Source: Planoprotostelium fungivorum (Eukaryota > Evosea > Variosea > Cavosteliida > Cavosteliaceae). From it: 64,000 nt of DNA. The notes beneath the pieces are model-generated. The model was given only the letters and a program-made list of their open reading frames with translations, did not search any database and had not been told where the DNA came from. Positions 12,005 to 23,065 of the stretch are shown here, one piece after another (position 1 is the first letter of the stretch; each line of letters starts with the position of its first letter). Location: contig MDYQ01000176.1 of assembly GCA_003024175.1 (NCBI GenBank), positions 1 through 64,000 on the forward strand, in the 5' to 3' direction. Made by a program: the position numbers and the translations under genes.

Positions 12005-12591
12005 GTTTTTTCGATGCGTGACGCGGTGATGATCTGTGTTGGTGTGAAGATGTTCTCGGCACCCGGTGGCAGTTTTTCCGTGGTTGACCCGGAAGAGGAG
12101 CTCTAAACCTTGAACCTCGCGCGGTGTGGATGAGACAGCTGCTTCATGAGTTTGTCTTTGCAAGAACTCATCGGAGGCCTATAATAAATATCGAAATTGT
12201 GATTTATTCGTGTGCCCACGCATCTGATATGTTCATTATAATTCGACACACAAACGAATGGAGGCGTGTGATCCTGCGAGGGCGATGTCTTCATCAGTTG
12301 AGAGCGACGTACGACGTAGAGTCGCACAAATACAAGAGGCGAGCTTCTGAAGGAGGCAATGGACGTTGTTGACGATGAGATAGAACTTGGTAGAATTGCA
12401 GAGACGACTGATGGTAGAACGTCTGATGAGGAGAGGGATAGGTGATACACATCTCGAAGTGTGAAAACATCGTACTGACGCTCACTAGAGGACGACGTTT
12501 TGGACGTGAGATATGAGTTGGATCAGATAAGTCGATACGTAGGTACATCTGATCGACTCTCACCAATATTCAATCCACCACAGGGCAACAC
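12005..12591. promoter_or_regulatory. Divergent intergenic region between HSDL2-like and homeobox genes
   Basis: About 590 bp lies between two divergent start codons and must hold both promoters. I see no recognisable ORF or RNA gene in it, and no motif I can name. Confidence 0.4.
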
Positions 12592-13117
12592 ATGAAGAAC
12601 CAAGTCACAACAGAACCACCATCATGTGTCCATTCAAAAGACCGTGAGACGACCTCACGGCCCGTTATAGAGCCGACCGCACCTTCCAGCGTCGATCATC
12701 AACCAACCAAGCCACCACCAGCCAGCGTCCGATCAACTCCCAAAATTCTCAACTACGATCGAAAAGTTGCGAGGTTCTTCACCGAAGACCAGCGACAACA
12801 TCTTCAGAGAGAATACAACAAAAACCCATCTTGGAAGGATGATGATTATCCTCGCTTTGAGTCACCTGCAGATTCAGAATTGGTTCAAACATCATCAAGT
12901 CCACCATCCACAACCCCAGGCCAGATCGAGATTGACGGACCATCAGTTCCAACAACTGTGCATCGCCCACCATCGCGATGGAGGGAATCGTATCCCAGAG
13001 GCTGAGATCGAATCTGTGGCCAAGATGTTAGATTTAGAATGGGCGAGGGTGTACAATTGGTCGAACAATCATAAGAAATCGTGTCATTGTCTTAAGACAG
13101 GAATAAAAGATGGATGA
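12592..13117 (+). CDS. Double homeodomain protein, reading frame disrupted in the first homeodomain
   Basis: The ATG at 12592 opens a Pro/Thr-rich leader, then the first helix of a homeodomain (RKVARFFTEDQRQHLQREYN). The third-helix signature (LQIQNWFKHHQ) lies in a different frame about 60 bases later. No GT lies between them, so no intron explains the switch; one base is gained or lost near 12855, or the assembly is wrong. The spacing between helix 1 and WF is about six residues short of a normal homeodomain, so helix 2 is also shortened. In the second frame a second, complete-looking homeodomain follows: RSRLTDHQFQQL, then NRIPEAEIESVAKMLDLEW and VYNWSNNHKK. The last motif is an unusual recognition helix (WSNNHK rather than WFQNRR). 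The stop is at 13117. It could be a decaying gene. Confidence 0.6.
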
Positions 13118-13152
13118 GAACTGGATCTCATCGTCATCGACGTGTTTAGTGC

Positions 13153-13425
13153 ATGTCCGTCAAGAAAAAAACATTAGACATTCACAAGGGTGCCATCGAG
13201 GACATGAGCAGCCTGAATGTGGGAGCGGTAAAGAAGAGCGTGATGAAATATCAGGATCTCGTCAACATGAAGCATCATGCTGCGACGCAGATGATGGATG
13301 CGATGAAGAGCACGATCGTCTATGGAAAGAACGTCGAGAAAGATCGAATCGCATACCTTCAAACGACACAAGAAGGCGATGCATTCGCTCAAAAGTATGG
13401 ACAAAGAGATTATCTTTGTCTGTAA
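13153..13425 (+). CDS. Small predicted helical protein, unknown
   Basis: Single-exon ORF of 90 residues beginning MSVKKKTLDIHKGAIEDM and ending QRDYLCL. It is polar, rich in Lys, Met and Ala, and likely mostly helical. There is no signal peptide, membrane segment or known motif. It lies 35 bp after the stop of the homeodomain ORF on the same strand. Spacing and codon usage are compatible with a real gene, but an exon of the preceding gene cannot be excluded. Confidence 0.45.
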   Translation: MSVKKKTLDIHKGAIEDMSSLNVGAVKKSVMKYQDLVNMKHHAATQMMDAMKSTIVYGKNVEKDRIAYLQTTQEGDAFAQKYGQRDYLCL

Positions 13426-14131
13426 GGTGATTGTATAAACGAAGATCTCTCTTCTCTCTTTCCCATTCATATACAACTTCCCTCCTGATTTTGCTTGTGA
13501 GACATCATCCATCTCGATCGAGAAATCGGGTTCAATTTGCCGGTTAGGGTGAACGCCCGGTCACGTGAGATCCCTTCGTTTTACCCGTTCTCCGTCTCTT
13601 GACGTGGATCTCACGGTGTAAAACACAAAAGGGAAATTTTAACGCCTACGCCATCAGCAGACGCATTCTTTTGCTGAGCCAACATCAGCAAAGCACGAGG
13701 CCACACATACTTCTTCACACAATGCCTCAGCCTACCACCACCGATACCGATTGAGCCAGTCACACAACAGACACGAACCTCACACCATTCCCCCTGCTCT
13801 GATCAATCATGATCTGACCTCTCCGAGGCTATTGGACATCTCTGAGAACACACCATCCTCTTACGACTCGAGTCGTGATCAAGATTCCACCGAGATCATC
13901 AACCGATATCTACCATCTGGCCTCACCTCACCATTGGCCTCACCATTGGTTTCCATTTCGAGATCAAGAGGCATGCGAACGTGTCCACAGTCATTCCGAC
14001 GACTCCATCAAACGGTAGTGATCACAAAGTAGCTGAGGCTCTCCTCTTAGAGGATGTTCATCGACTATCGTCCCCGATCGAGCGACGCGAGTGACGGGAC
14101 CGCATGGAACACGTATCGTGTCTCCATTGCC
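13426..14131. other. Stretch without a firm gene
   Basis: It contains an open frame from about 13751 to 14032 (no ATG at its start; Ser/Pro-rich, e.g. SENTPSSYDSSRDQDS) preceded by a very short ORF at 13723. This could be a 5' exon of the kinase relic downstream, but no domain is visible. Confidence 0.3.
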
Positions 14132-14255
14132 AGAGTAGAGGGACGGGTAGAGTCATTCTGCTGCGTCAACCTTCTTAGAAGGTCTCCGCGATGAACGCAG
14201 GCGAGTGTCTATCGAGGCTGTGGTGTACGGAGTATGGCCGTACCCAGCCCAGGTG
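14132..14255 (+). repeat. Dispersed repeat, copy A
   Basis: About 125 bases closely similar (roughly 80 percent by eye) to 22695-22820 in the same orientation. The most conserved part is the stretch ending GTATGGCCGTACCCAGCCCA. There are no terminal inverted repeats or coding motif. Both copies lie next to decayed protein-kinase fragments, so it may be part of a duplicated gene neighbourhood or an unclassified short repeat. Confidence 0.6.
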
Positions 14256-14580
14256 GAGTTTCCGACGTTTCATCTTCTCAATCCACCGTGAATGGAATCC
14301 TCATCCAACAATGGACGAATAAACGAGATGTTTTTCATACTTGCAGTGATGTTCAGTTTGATCTGTTTGTCTCTCATCTGATAGACTATGCATCGTATCA
14401 TCAGTTTTGTGTGGTTCATTCTCACGCTTCCACATGTTTGCTGTTTGTTATCTGATGCATCGTGAAGATGGCCAAGTGTCAAAAAGTGGATGACAACCAT
14501 CACCATCACAGTTCGTTTAGATTCTCCACCTCAATTAGATCCCTGTACTCTGGCAATGGAGACACACCTCAAGACAGCAT

Positions 14581-15247
14581 GCCTCACCGATTCCACATCA
14601 TGCAGCCACTGAATAGGGGAGCATACGGGCAACTCTATGCAGTCGTTACACGGATACTACGACGAGGGGAGACAGACGGTAAACGACGCGGTGGAATGAC
14701 TCCTCGTTTCTAAATGCATTATAGAGTTTGACCTTTGACCTCATTCACGGAGCCGATCTCTTCACAATATTGCAAAGAAGGGACTTTCAGCCATTGCCGG
14801 AGAATTTGGTGTGGAAGATCATCAGCCAGGTTGCAGCCGCTCTGTTCGCTTGTCACCAGCGAAGGGCATCGCTCATAGAGATGTGAAATTGGAAAACGTG
14901 AGAACACAGACAATGCCTTCGAAATGACATCACACACAACACACTCATCTTTCACACAGCCCTGAATACATCTCACCAGAGCACCTCGAACAGATTCCTT
15001 TAAGAGCTACACAAGTCGACGCCTGGGCGTTGGGCATCACGGCGTATGCACTGCTCTTTGGTGTCTTTCCGTATGGCGCCTGGATGAGATGCTGACGACA
15101 TTTGACAACTGCTCGACGATACCGTTACCACCTGATACGGAAGATGTCGTTGTATCTAGAGGAATGAGAGATCGACTCGCGCAGCTGCTCACCATTGATC
15201 CAACGAAGAGGTCGAGCGTCAAGATCATGATGGACTCTCCCCAGTAA
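14581..15247 (+). pseudogene. Protein kinase relic (serine/threonine type)
   Basis: Kinase pieces occur in the correct order but in shifting frames. They are a glycine-loop start (HIMQPLNRGAYGQLYAVV), DLFTILQRRDFQPLPENL with VWKIISQVAAALFACHQR, the catalytic loop AHRDVKLEN, the APE region SPEHLEQIP, DAWALGITAYALLFGVFPYG and a C-lobe end (IDPTKRS). The VAIK lysine region and the DFG segment are missing. Frame changes lie just before AHRDVKLEN (near 14860) and after FPYGA (near 15075). An intron follows KLEN and may have carried part of the domain, but the missing segments cannot be found nearby. The catalytic loop itself is still canonical, so the inactivation is probably not ancient. Confidence 0.65.
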
Positions 15248-15880
15248 TATCAATCGTGTAGATAAAGACTGTATAGCATTTGTAAGCGTCTCGCTCGTGT
15301 TCTTTCGCATCACACGGAGCGTCTGATCTCAGCTGAAATGGACGAGACGACAAGAGAATCACCCCGAGTCTGACCAACACTGGATATTGATGATCCAGGT
15401 GACGACTGTAAGCTCCTCGAACGGGTGACGCTCTTCAGCGCGGTGCATCGCTATACATGCAGGTGACAACAAGTAAGAGCAAAAAAGGGTGCAATGTTTC
15501 CACCAATCTAGCTTTAGTCTCATGATTGAAGTTGTCTGGGTTGTTGTGTTGCCCACTCCACGGCCCCTAGGGGTGTCGAATTAGAGCGGACAGGGGAAAC
15601 ATTGCACCCCGATCACTTCAGCGAATGGTGAGGGTATGTACCGTTTAAAACGGCTCGAGACGAATATTATGGTCGGTGGCAGTGATGACGGGTGACGATC
15701 GGTAATGACTTCACCGAACGAGTTTGGAACGGAATGATGTGACAGCACCATCATCATTGTCTGTAGAGAACATATATGAGGGATACAAAGTGGAAAAAGT
15801 GTAATCAGACAATGCGACCACGACTTCATCCTGAATCACGACTGGTAATGACGTGGGCTCATCTTCGAGCAAAAAGGTGT
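15248..15880. other. Stretch without a supported gene
   Basis: About 630 bp with only short open frames and no recognisable motif on either strand. Confidence 0.45.
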
Positions 15881-15950
15881 TCCCTCACTGGGAGTCGAAC
15901 CCGGGGCTCAAGAGTGAGAGTCTTGGATGTTACCGCTACACCATAAGGGA
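15881..15950 (-). tRNA. tRNA-Glu (anticodon CTC)
   Basis: The minus strand folds as a 70-nt cloverleaf. The acceptor stem pairs TCCCTTA with TGAGGGA (one G-U type pair). The D arm contains TGGTGTAGCGGTAACATC, and the anticodon stem CAAGA/TCTTG closes the loop CTCTCAC with anticodon CTC. The T loop is GGGTTCGACTCCC, which also carries the internal B box. There is no intron and CCA is not encoded, as usual for eukaryotes. One T-stem position is mismatched. It lies 60 bp beyond the stop of the GPS receptor gene. Confidence 0.92.
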
Positions 15951-16009
15951 TTGGTGACTCATCAAAATTATCCAATGTTGCAAAAGTATACAAGCATATA
16001 CACATGCAT

Positions 16010-19000
16010 TTATCCATTGTATATGTTCTCGTCTGTCTCATTGTAGATCTTCCCTTGCAGCCTACCACCTCCTAATTTGACACCCACTTGCATCATTCTC
16101 CACCTCTTCTCTTTCCTCTGCATCGTACTGTCCTCCATCAACCTCCCCTCGCGATTCGATCATCTCACCATGCACCGATGATGTCCATCCAAACGTCTGG
16201 TTCTTCTCCCGTGTCTTTCCTTCTCTTCTTCAATCGATCGAATAAGACTCCATAAGCGTATCTGTGATCGTGTCACGATGATGATGATGAGGTTGAAGAT
16301 GACGATGCACATGTCTCCCTCGATGGTGGGTTTTGGATCAGTTTTCATTTCGGGTGCCTACATCGATTAGACAAGTGAAGACGATGACAAGTGATGATGA
16401 GGATGATAGACACACGATGATGATGAGTCGACGTGATGGCGATCGATGATGAGATGATGAGGAAACAGAACACTCACGATATATCCTTCCATGTCAGCCG
16501 TAATCCGAGCGTTTTCATCTGATCCGTAGGCCGATATCTTCCCGTGAAGAGACGAAGTGAGGTACACTTTCCTTGGGCACAACCTGCCATGCACTATTTC
16601 ATTCTCGTGCAAGTAATTGAGGCCAGCCGCGATGTCTCTCATTCTACAACGAGTCACATCTTATCATTTCATTCGACTCTCACATATTCTGTATGGTGTC
16701 GCCGTCCAGCGTCTTCCTCATGCACTGAAATTTCAGTGAGATTTCACGGTGTAATCGGATGTGCCACTCACATCATGTAGAATACCACCTTCCATGCGTT
16801 CTACAACGAGACACATCTTATTCTCTTCGAAATAAGCTCCCAGGTACATCAATACATTCGGATGATGTAGACCCTACCGCGATGCCATCAACGACATCTC
16901 ATCGATGACGTCATCACACGTCACCTTCAATCGATTCGCTTCACTGGACAGCGACTCTGATGCCTGCGGATCGTTTGCCTTCTTCACCACGACGACAGTT
17001 GTTCCCGCCCTCTTTGCCTCGTAGACCGTGCAACGTGTTCCTCTACCGATCTCTCTCACGATTTCGATGTCCTGCATCGATTGGATGGAATGGATGGAGG
17101 ATGGACTCACCGTGGAGGAGGAGTTGAGTTCCATTGGAGTGTATGACTTCTTCTGGTGTCTCTTGATGAAGAATACAACGATCAATACGACTGATCATCG
17201 TCATCATCATCATCATCGAGATCATGTCGTGATCATGTGAGATGATGTCCACTCACGTAAAATGACAGGGATGACACCCAATATACCCAATAGAGCCATT
17301 CGATTCAAGCCTTCTCCCTTCACCTCCCCCTCCACGTCTGCCACGTTCATCATTGTGGCCAGCGTGAAATTGGTCAGGTGAGAGCAGAGGCAAGTGACCC
17401 CGGCGTCCTCTTTCAGCGTCTCGCAGCCTCGTGGGCTCCATCCTTTCTCTCTCTCTTCCCAATACACACAGGTTGTGTCTACAACGGTGAGTGTCCGACA
17501 TCATTATCGATAAATTATTACTCGGTTTCGCGTTGTAGAAGGTGACGGAGATAGGGTGAAGGGTGTCGGTTACGTTCGAGTACGTACCATTATTGTAGAG
17601 ACTCAATCCGATGACATCATAAGTCCTACGCTCGATCAGTCGAGACGTTCGTCGCGATATCATACGTACACGGTCCAATTGGCATCGATCGTGAATGGAT
17701 TGAACGGAATCCTGCTGAATAAGAAAGTCTTTCTCGATGTGATGTTGATCGCATCGAGTTCATCGATGATGGATCTTGGAATGGTAAACTTGGCGTCGTT
17801 CAATTTCCCTTCGGTGGCGTTTGTGTTCTGTTTGTATCAATTTTGGTGCAAGTGTGGGAGATCATGATGAGGTGTGATCCATGATGATGTGATGACGTGA
17901 CGATGAGACGGTGATGTGGACTCACGTTGGAAATGACAGCGGCGTGAAGAGATATTCCATTCTTACTAGTGTAGTCTAGCGAATCTTTCGACTTCAGCCG
18001 GAGGTCCACGATACCCTCCATCGTCCCGAATATTTGTGACACCGATGCACCCTCCCTCAGGATATCCAACCCATTCCATGGGCTTACGTACGCTACGTAC
18101 GTGGTGAAAGTTACTTTCGGATATTGCTTCCAGTACACTTGGACCGTGATATTGGAAGAAGCCAAGTCTGTAGGCAGCGTGAAATTTGCTGCGAAATTTG
18201 CTCCTCCGACAATCTGGCACATGGTGTTGGTGTCACCCTGGAGACTCCAGCAGAGCGTCGAATTTTGAGATCGATCTACCGTAGGTCCGGCGTTGGTTCC
18301 TGATGGGGTGAGACGAGTGATGTCTTTCATCTCACCTTCGACGTAGAGGATGGATGAGGCAGACAAGATGATGGCTGATGTGATGTTGGGTGATGGATAT
18401 GGCAAGGGCAAGTGATTGTATGTTCCATCGGAATAAGACAAGAAGATGTTGGCGACACCGTATCCGGGGGGCTTGAAGAATGCGATGTAGTAGTCACTGA
18501 GAACTATGACGTCGCTCGCATATGTACCAGGGTTCGATTTGTTTACCAAGACGTATCCACCATCTGTGGACCACGGAGGTGTCGTACCGTTGACAAAAGG
18601 TTCAACGGAGAACATCATGGTGCTGTTCCAGAAGGGAGACGAGCTTCCAGAATACAGGTGGAGGACACCATCATCGCCGAGTGTGAGAGAAGTCTTCATT
18701 ACTGACTGGACGCTCGGAGATTGAGACCACAGGGGGATGGTTGAATTGCCAAAGACGAAGTTACCACCTACTCTCGATTGAGAGATTGCCCGAATGAGCT
18801 ACGACACGATTTACTTTTGATTGAAATGTAATATGAAGGAGACAGTTTGCTCTGATAAGTCTGGTTGAGTGTCCATCTAGCATAGTTTGGGCTCGAATAG
18901 TGAACAACCCTTGGCCCATCCGTGGTGGTCACCTGACGATGTCGGATGTCATACAAAATCGTCGAATGAAGACCCACCTCCAACTTCCACTCTCTATTTG

Positions 19001-19160
19001 GAGAAATGAGAGATGAGCTGCTGTTATCAGACGTGATTCTATTATTCGTTGAGCTGCTCAGAGATAGAACGCCCGAAAACAGTGGCGGATCTGAAGAAGT
19101 CGCATCATATCCGATAACGAACAGAACTCCTAGAAGGAATAAGAGACCCCTGTGCATCAT
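16010..19160 (-). CDS. GPS-motif single-pass receptor with a pseudokinase domain
   Basis: Type I receptor. It has a signal peptide (MMHRGLLFLLGVLFVIG from 19160), a long Asn/Ser-rich ectodomain with many N-glycosylation sites, then a textbook GPS site (CVYWEEREKGWSPRGC, then VTCLCSHLTNFTLAT). The conserved HL/T autocleavage point is intact. A membrane helix follows (ALLGILGVIPVIL), then a cytosolic kinase fold: glycine loop IGRGTRCTVYEAK, VVVVKKA with the Lys kept, LHHPNVLMYLGAYFEE, LVVERMEGG, and APEMKTD with IYAYGVLFDRL. The catalytic loop is VHGRLCPRKV, where HRD Asp and the downstream Asn are lost, and DFG has become AYG, so catalysis is very unlikely. GPS/GAIN modules are best known from adhesion GPCRs and polycystins; here the module is coupled to a kinase fold. 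The gene has at least eight short introns. Confidence 0.85.
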
Positions 19161-19316
19161 CCCCCTGTCAGCCAACTTTTTATGTCCCCCTGTGGCTTGT
19201 CCGAAGCCGCCAGAACATTCGTTCGAACCTTCGCAAATACTACCATCTACAACACTCCAACCATGAGACGAAATCGATCATCTCGTGAACATCTTTATCT
19301 CCCCCTCGTGACGTCA

Positions 19317-21449
19317 TCACTGTCCCACAGGCTTCCCCCTTCCCATGGGAAAGCCTCTAGTACCGTCGGGGCCCTTTGGTTGTCTGATAGGTTGTACACC
19401 CTCCTTCGGCTCGCTACCAGTGGTTCCCGCCCTGGGTCTCAGATTCAGCCTGGGCCTCTCCGTCACAATCGTTTGGGCCTCCTCCGGCTTACTGGCACCC
19501 CTGGGAGGCTCAGTGGAATACGTACGTAAGGTACGTACCTCTTCTTCCTCTCACCCCTTTTGTCTTGGTAGTAGTTGAAGGTGGGGACGGTCTCGTAGAT
19601 GGAGTTGGTGGCGTCGGGCTGTGCACCGTTTTGTGGTTGAGAATTGGATGGATGGGTTGGAGTGTGGGGTGGACTCATCCGAGTGGGCTCTCTTCTCGGG
19701 CTCGGCTCGTCCTACACATGACGATCAGTCTCATCGTATCATCATCAACGAATATGAGCACGACCATCATCACATCATCATTTTCGAGTGAGCACGACCA
19801 TCATCGAGATGATCATCTCGATCATGTCGACGAGATCGCGATGACGATCGCCGATCGCACGATGATGTGATGACGATCACCTGATGTCCGATGATCGAGC
19901 TGAGATCCTGGATCGCAAGACCCTGCAGCGCGTTGGATGGTGTCTGGGAGCTCGTGTTCTGTTGGTACTGTTGCTGCAAGTAACGATGCTGAGGTGAAGT
20001 CGCAGCGGGGCTCGAATGGTTCGGAGTCGTCTCAGGTGAAGTCAACTGCTCGTGGTCACGTGACCCGAAATTTCATCGAAATTCACCTGACTGCCCGACT
20101 TGTTCGTGTACTGTCTCACTCTCATTCCCAGCTTGAAGAAGTCATTGTTGCGATCACTGAAATATGCGATCGCCCTGCGAGCCTGCTTCCTGCTCTCGAA
20201 CTCCACAAATGCGATTCCCTTGATCTCTCCAGACTTTTTGTCGACAGGTATGTCGACTCTCTTGATGGTACCACAAATGCCAAAAATTCCTCTTTTTACG
20301 GTCATCTACAACGCTGTAGACGGTCGCTCACCGGACGGACTCTTGGGTAGAATGTTTGGGGAGGTAACAGATGTAGATGGTACGTCTCTCCCTCTGCTCT
20401 TCGCTGAGAGGATAGATGTAAGGATTGATCCTCCTGACCTGAAGGGTTCAGGTGCGTTGTAGATGGATGATCTCACCTTGTCGCCGCTCTTGTTCAATTT
20501 GAGAAAAGTGGACTCGCGAATGGCAGCCCTTTTTTCGTTCAGAATGATGAAGAAATAAAACATCGTAAATGATTCGATGATCTACAACGTTGTAGATGAA
20601 CGAAGACGAACAAACATTTGAAATGAAATCGCTCGTGCCATGAGGTCTACATAGAGATATATATACAGATATGAAGAAGCTCACTTGATATCGTCGATGG
20701 TGGCAGTGAATCTCTTCACTCGCTGGAAGGTGGCTAACAATTCTACGGGGATGTAGCCCTGCCCGTTCTCATCTTTCTCAAACTCCTTCTCTAAGAACTT
20801 GTCACGAGCGAGGTTCTCATCTGAAAAGTAATATTCCAATTGGGCCAAGAGCTGCTGCAGATGACCATGTCAATGGAGGATCGATCCGATGTATTTGGAT
20901 GGGAATGGATGTTGTGATTGCGGCTCACCTTTCGTACGTTATTGGGCTCGGCGTTGTTGGTTTCGTTGGAGGTGGTAGTGGATGGAGTGGCCGAGTTGGG
21001 ATCAGAAGGAGAAGAGGTGGAACCTGCATTGTCTTTAATGGACATCCGTTGTGTGGAGAGAAAGAGATAGAGCTCACTCTCTGCGTTCTGAACCTTTCCA
21101 GCTTCCTTCTTCTTCTCCGATGGTCTCCTCTGTCGGTTGCGTTTGGGTTTAGCAGTTCCATCTTCGTTTGAAGCAGTTGTGTTCGAAGAGGATGAAGTAC
21201 TTTCTGCAATTTCGCGTGAGCGTCGATGAGTGATGGATATAAATGGGGTCATTGATTGGATTCACCTGCCGAAGGGCTCTTCACTTCGAAAGTGTTGCTA
21301 ACTTCCACGGACGTTTGAGTGGAAAGAGAGGCGGTGACCGAGCTAGATTGATCTCCCTATATAGAGATGAGATCCGATAGAACATCTATCCTCACGTTAT
21401 TGCCCCACAATAATCCTTTGACTCCTTGAGTCAACGAATTTAGGTCCAT
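19317..21449 (-). CDS. La-related RNA-binding protein (La motif plus RRM)
   Basis: The start is MDLNSLTQGVKGLLWGNN at 21449. A Ser/Thr-rich then basic region (AKPKRNRQRRPSEKKK) precedes a La motif: LAQLEYYFSDENLARDKFL, GYIPVELLATFQRVKRF and TIDDI, the winged-helix module that binds RNA 3' ends. An RRM follows, with IFGICGTIKRVDIPV (RNP2 area) and IKGIAFVEFESRKQARRA (RNP1 area). The C-terminal tail is Pro/Gln-rich and ends with TIVTERPRLNLRPR and GPDGTRGFPMGRGKPV, disordered basic motifs seen in translation factors. The order fits LARP4/6/7-like proteins more than genuine La, but the subfamily cannot be fixed. Three introns carry full or half copies of the recurrent intron palindrome (20305-20320, around 20458, 20581-20596). 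Confidence 0.85.
20305..20320. repeat. Intron near-palindrome, La-related gene
   Basis: TCTACAACGCTGTAGA, one mismatch from the palindrome. It lies inside a 42-nt intron between the La-motif linker and the RRM. Confidence 0.75.
20581..20596. repeat. Intron palindrome, La-related gene
   Basis: TCTACAACGTTGTAGA, perfect, in the longer intron after the La motif. Confidence 0.75.
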
Positions 21450-21949
21450 TGAATCGTATCGCGTTATATTCGAGATGGGAGAAGATGAGATGTTCGTGTT
21501 ATATAGCGAGCCCCTCTTGTCTATAGACGGACGGACAGAGGGAGAAGGGAAGGAAGGGACGAGTCCAACGAAGGGGAACCCGCTGAAAATGAGGCCTCGG
21601 GAGAGTTCCCGTATTCCTCGAATTTTCCATAGGCACGTCAGAATGAGTACAGATTGTAACAGACACGGCACGTCTTCTGCATCTTCTATCGCCATCATGG
21701 TGAGAAGAGGTCACAATACGAATGATCTTCTTTGTGTCATCATTCCAACATCACCTCTCCTCGGCAAGATCTTGATACCGCTGCACACTCGTGTATTCTG
21801 CATCCCATCCGTGTAGTTTTCGCTCGGAATGGACTGCATCATACTGGCTCAACCTCCCAACATTCTGATGTGGCGTCAACATCATCTTCATTTCAGCAAG
21901 ATGGACGTAGTGGGTGGTGACGATGATCACCTCGCATGAGTTTGGATAG

Positions 21950-22150
21950 GAGAGGGATGCAATCATCTGTGGATCTTTGATAAGCCACTTACGTGTGACC
22001 ACAGCGATGGCTGCTTCGCTTCGACCGGTGCGTACTCCGCCCAAGGTTGCTCACTTTCCCGTCGATTCGATTCGGACTTTCGATCGGTCAGTGATGATCT
22101 GCCAGACAAGAACACCGAAAGAGAAGATGTCCAAATCGGTAGAGTACACG
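21950..22150 (-). pseudogene. Protein kinase C-lobe fragment
   Basis: One short stretch reads STDLDIFSFGVLVWQIITD, the subdomain IX signature of a tyrosine-kinase-like domain. The expected C-lobe end (WxxxDxxxRP) does not follow in frame. No catalytic loop or N-lobe is recognisable upstream between 22150 and 22700. It is best read as a decayed kinase, lying close to copy B of the dispersed repeat. Confidence 0.4.
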
Positions 22151-22694
22151 ATTGAGCGCTGTGTTGTGTGAGTGAGTGGCCTCATTATAGTCACGACGGT
22201 GAGCCACTCTCATCACCTTCGGATACCATCACTAGAGAGCAACATCACTGACCATGTGATTCGTTTTTTCCGGTTGGTAGTCAAATTGCATTGAAAATGG
22301 ATCACTTCTCTCCCGACTACTGGAATATGGGCTCACGATGTCTTTTGGCATCTCACTGAGATCCTTTCAAGAACCACCCTCTTCGACCCCCACCGACTGA
22401 GACAAGGTCTCCGATGGAAACTCTCATAGGATCAACATCTTCAAAGGGACTCACCACGAGAGAAAAGACACGAACGTGCCTGCGGCCATCTCCAGCAATG
22501 ATCACAAGCAGCTCTGCTCTCGAGGATGATCATACACTGTTGTCTCTGATTTGTCTATGTGGGATGACGGTGCTGCTACCATTAGTCAGATCAACAACCG
22601 GTGCATGGTGTGCGGCCAGTATGCCTTCGGGCAGAAGATCGAACATCATCCCACCGACCGCACAGATGATTCACGAACGTGATTGATTCTGGCC
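22151..22694. other. Stretch without a supported gene
   Basis: No intact ORF or motif is recognised. It may hold further remains of the kinase fragment on the minus strand. Confidence 0.35.
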
Positions 22695-22820
22695 GGAGTA
22701 GAGGGACGGGTAGAGACAGTCTGCCGCACCAACCCTTTCGAGAGTCTCTGCGATGAAGGTAGGCGAGTGTCTGACGAGGCTGTGGTGTACGGAGTATGGC
22801 CGTACCCAGCCCAGGTAGAA
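22695..22820 (+). repeat. Dispersed repeat, copy B
   Basis: Partner of 14132-14255 in the same orientation. Similarity is strongest over the last 60 bases and falls off sharply after the shared CCCAGCCCAGGT. Confidence 0.6.
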
Positions 22821-23065
22821 CACTGGCGTTCCTTCTTCTCACGTGTGCATGGAGACGATCACCGACACAACACTACGCACGATGGCGAAGACTTTGAATA
22901 AATCGGACTGCATCAGTTCTGTTTTCTTATTCTATTCATCTGTCGTCTCAACGTTCTTTCATCTGATTCATGTGGTTAGATCAACACAACATTCAACCAT
23001 ACCGTCACTCTCACTGTTTCATCTCCCTTCACCATGAAACAAAAAAACAAGTCGTTGCATCTTTA

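Noticed and set aside
16800-16825. CTACAACGAG at 16806 as another intron palindrome half
   Set aside because: It encodes the kinase hinge LVVE on the minus strand and is coding chance.
16870-16885. An apparent in-frame stop in the GPS receptor kinase N-lobe
   Set aside because: A 51-nt GT-AG intron ending in that TAG joins LK to GLHHPNVLMYLG, a normal kinase sequence, so there is no stop.
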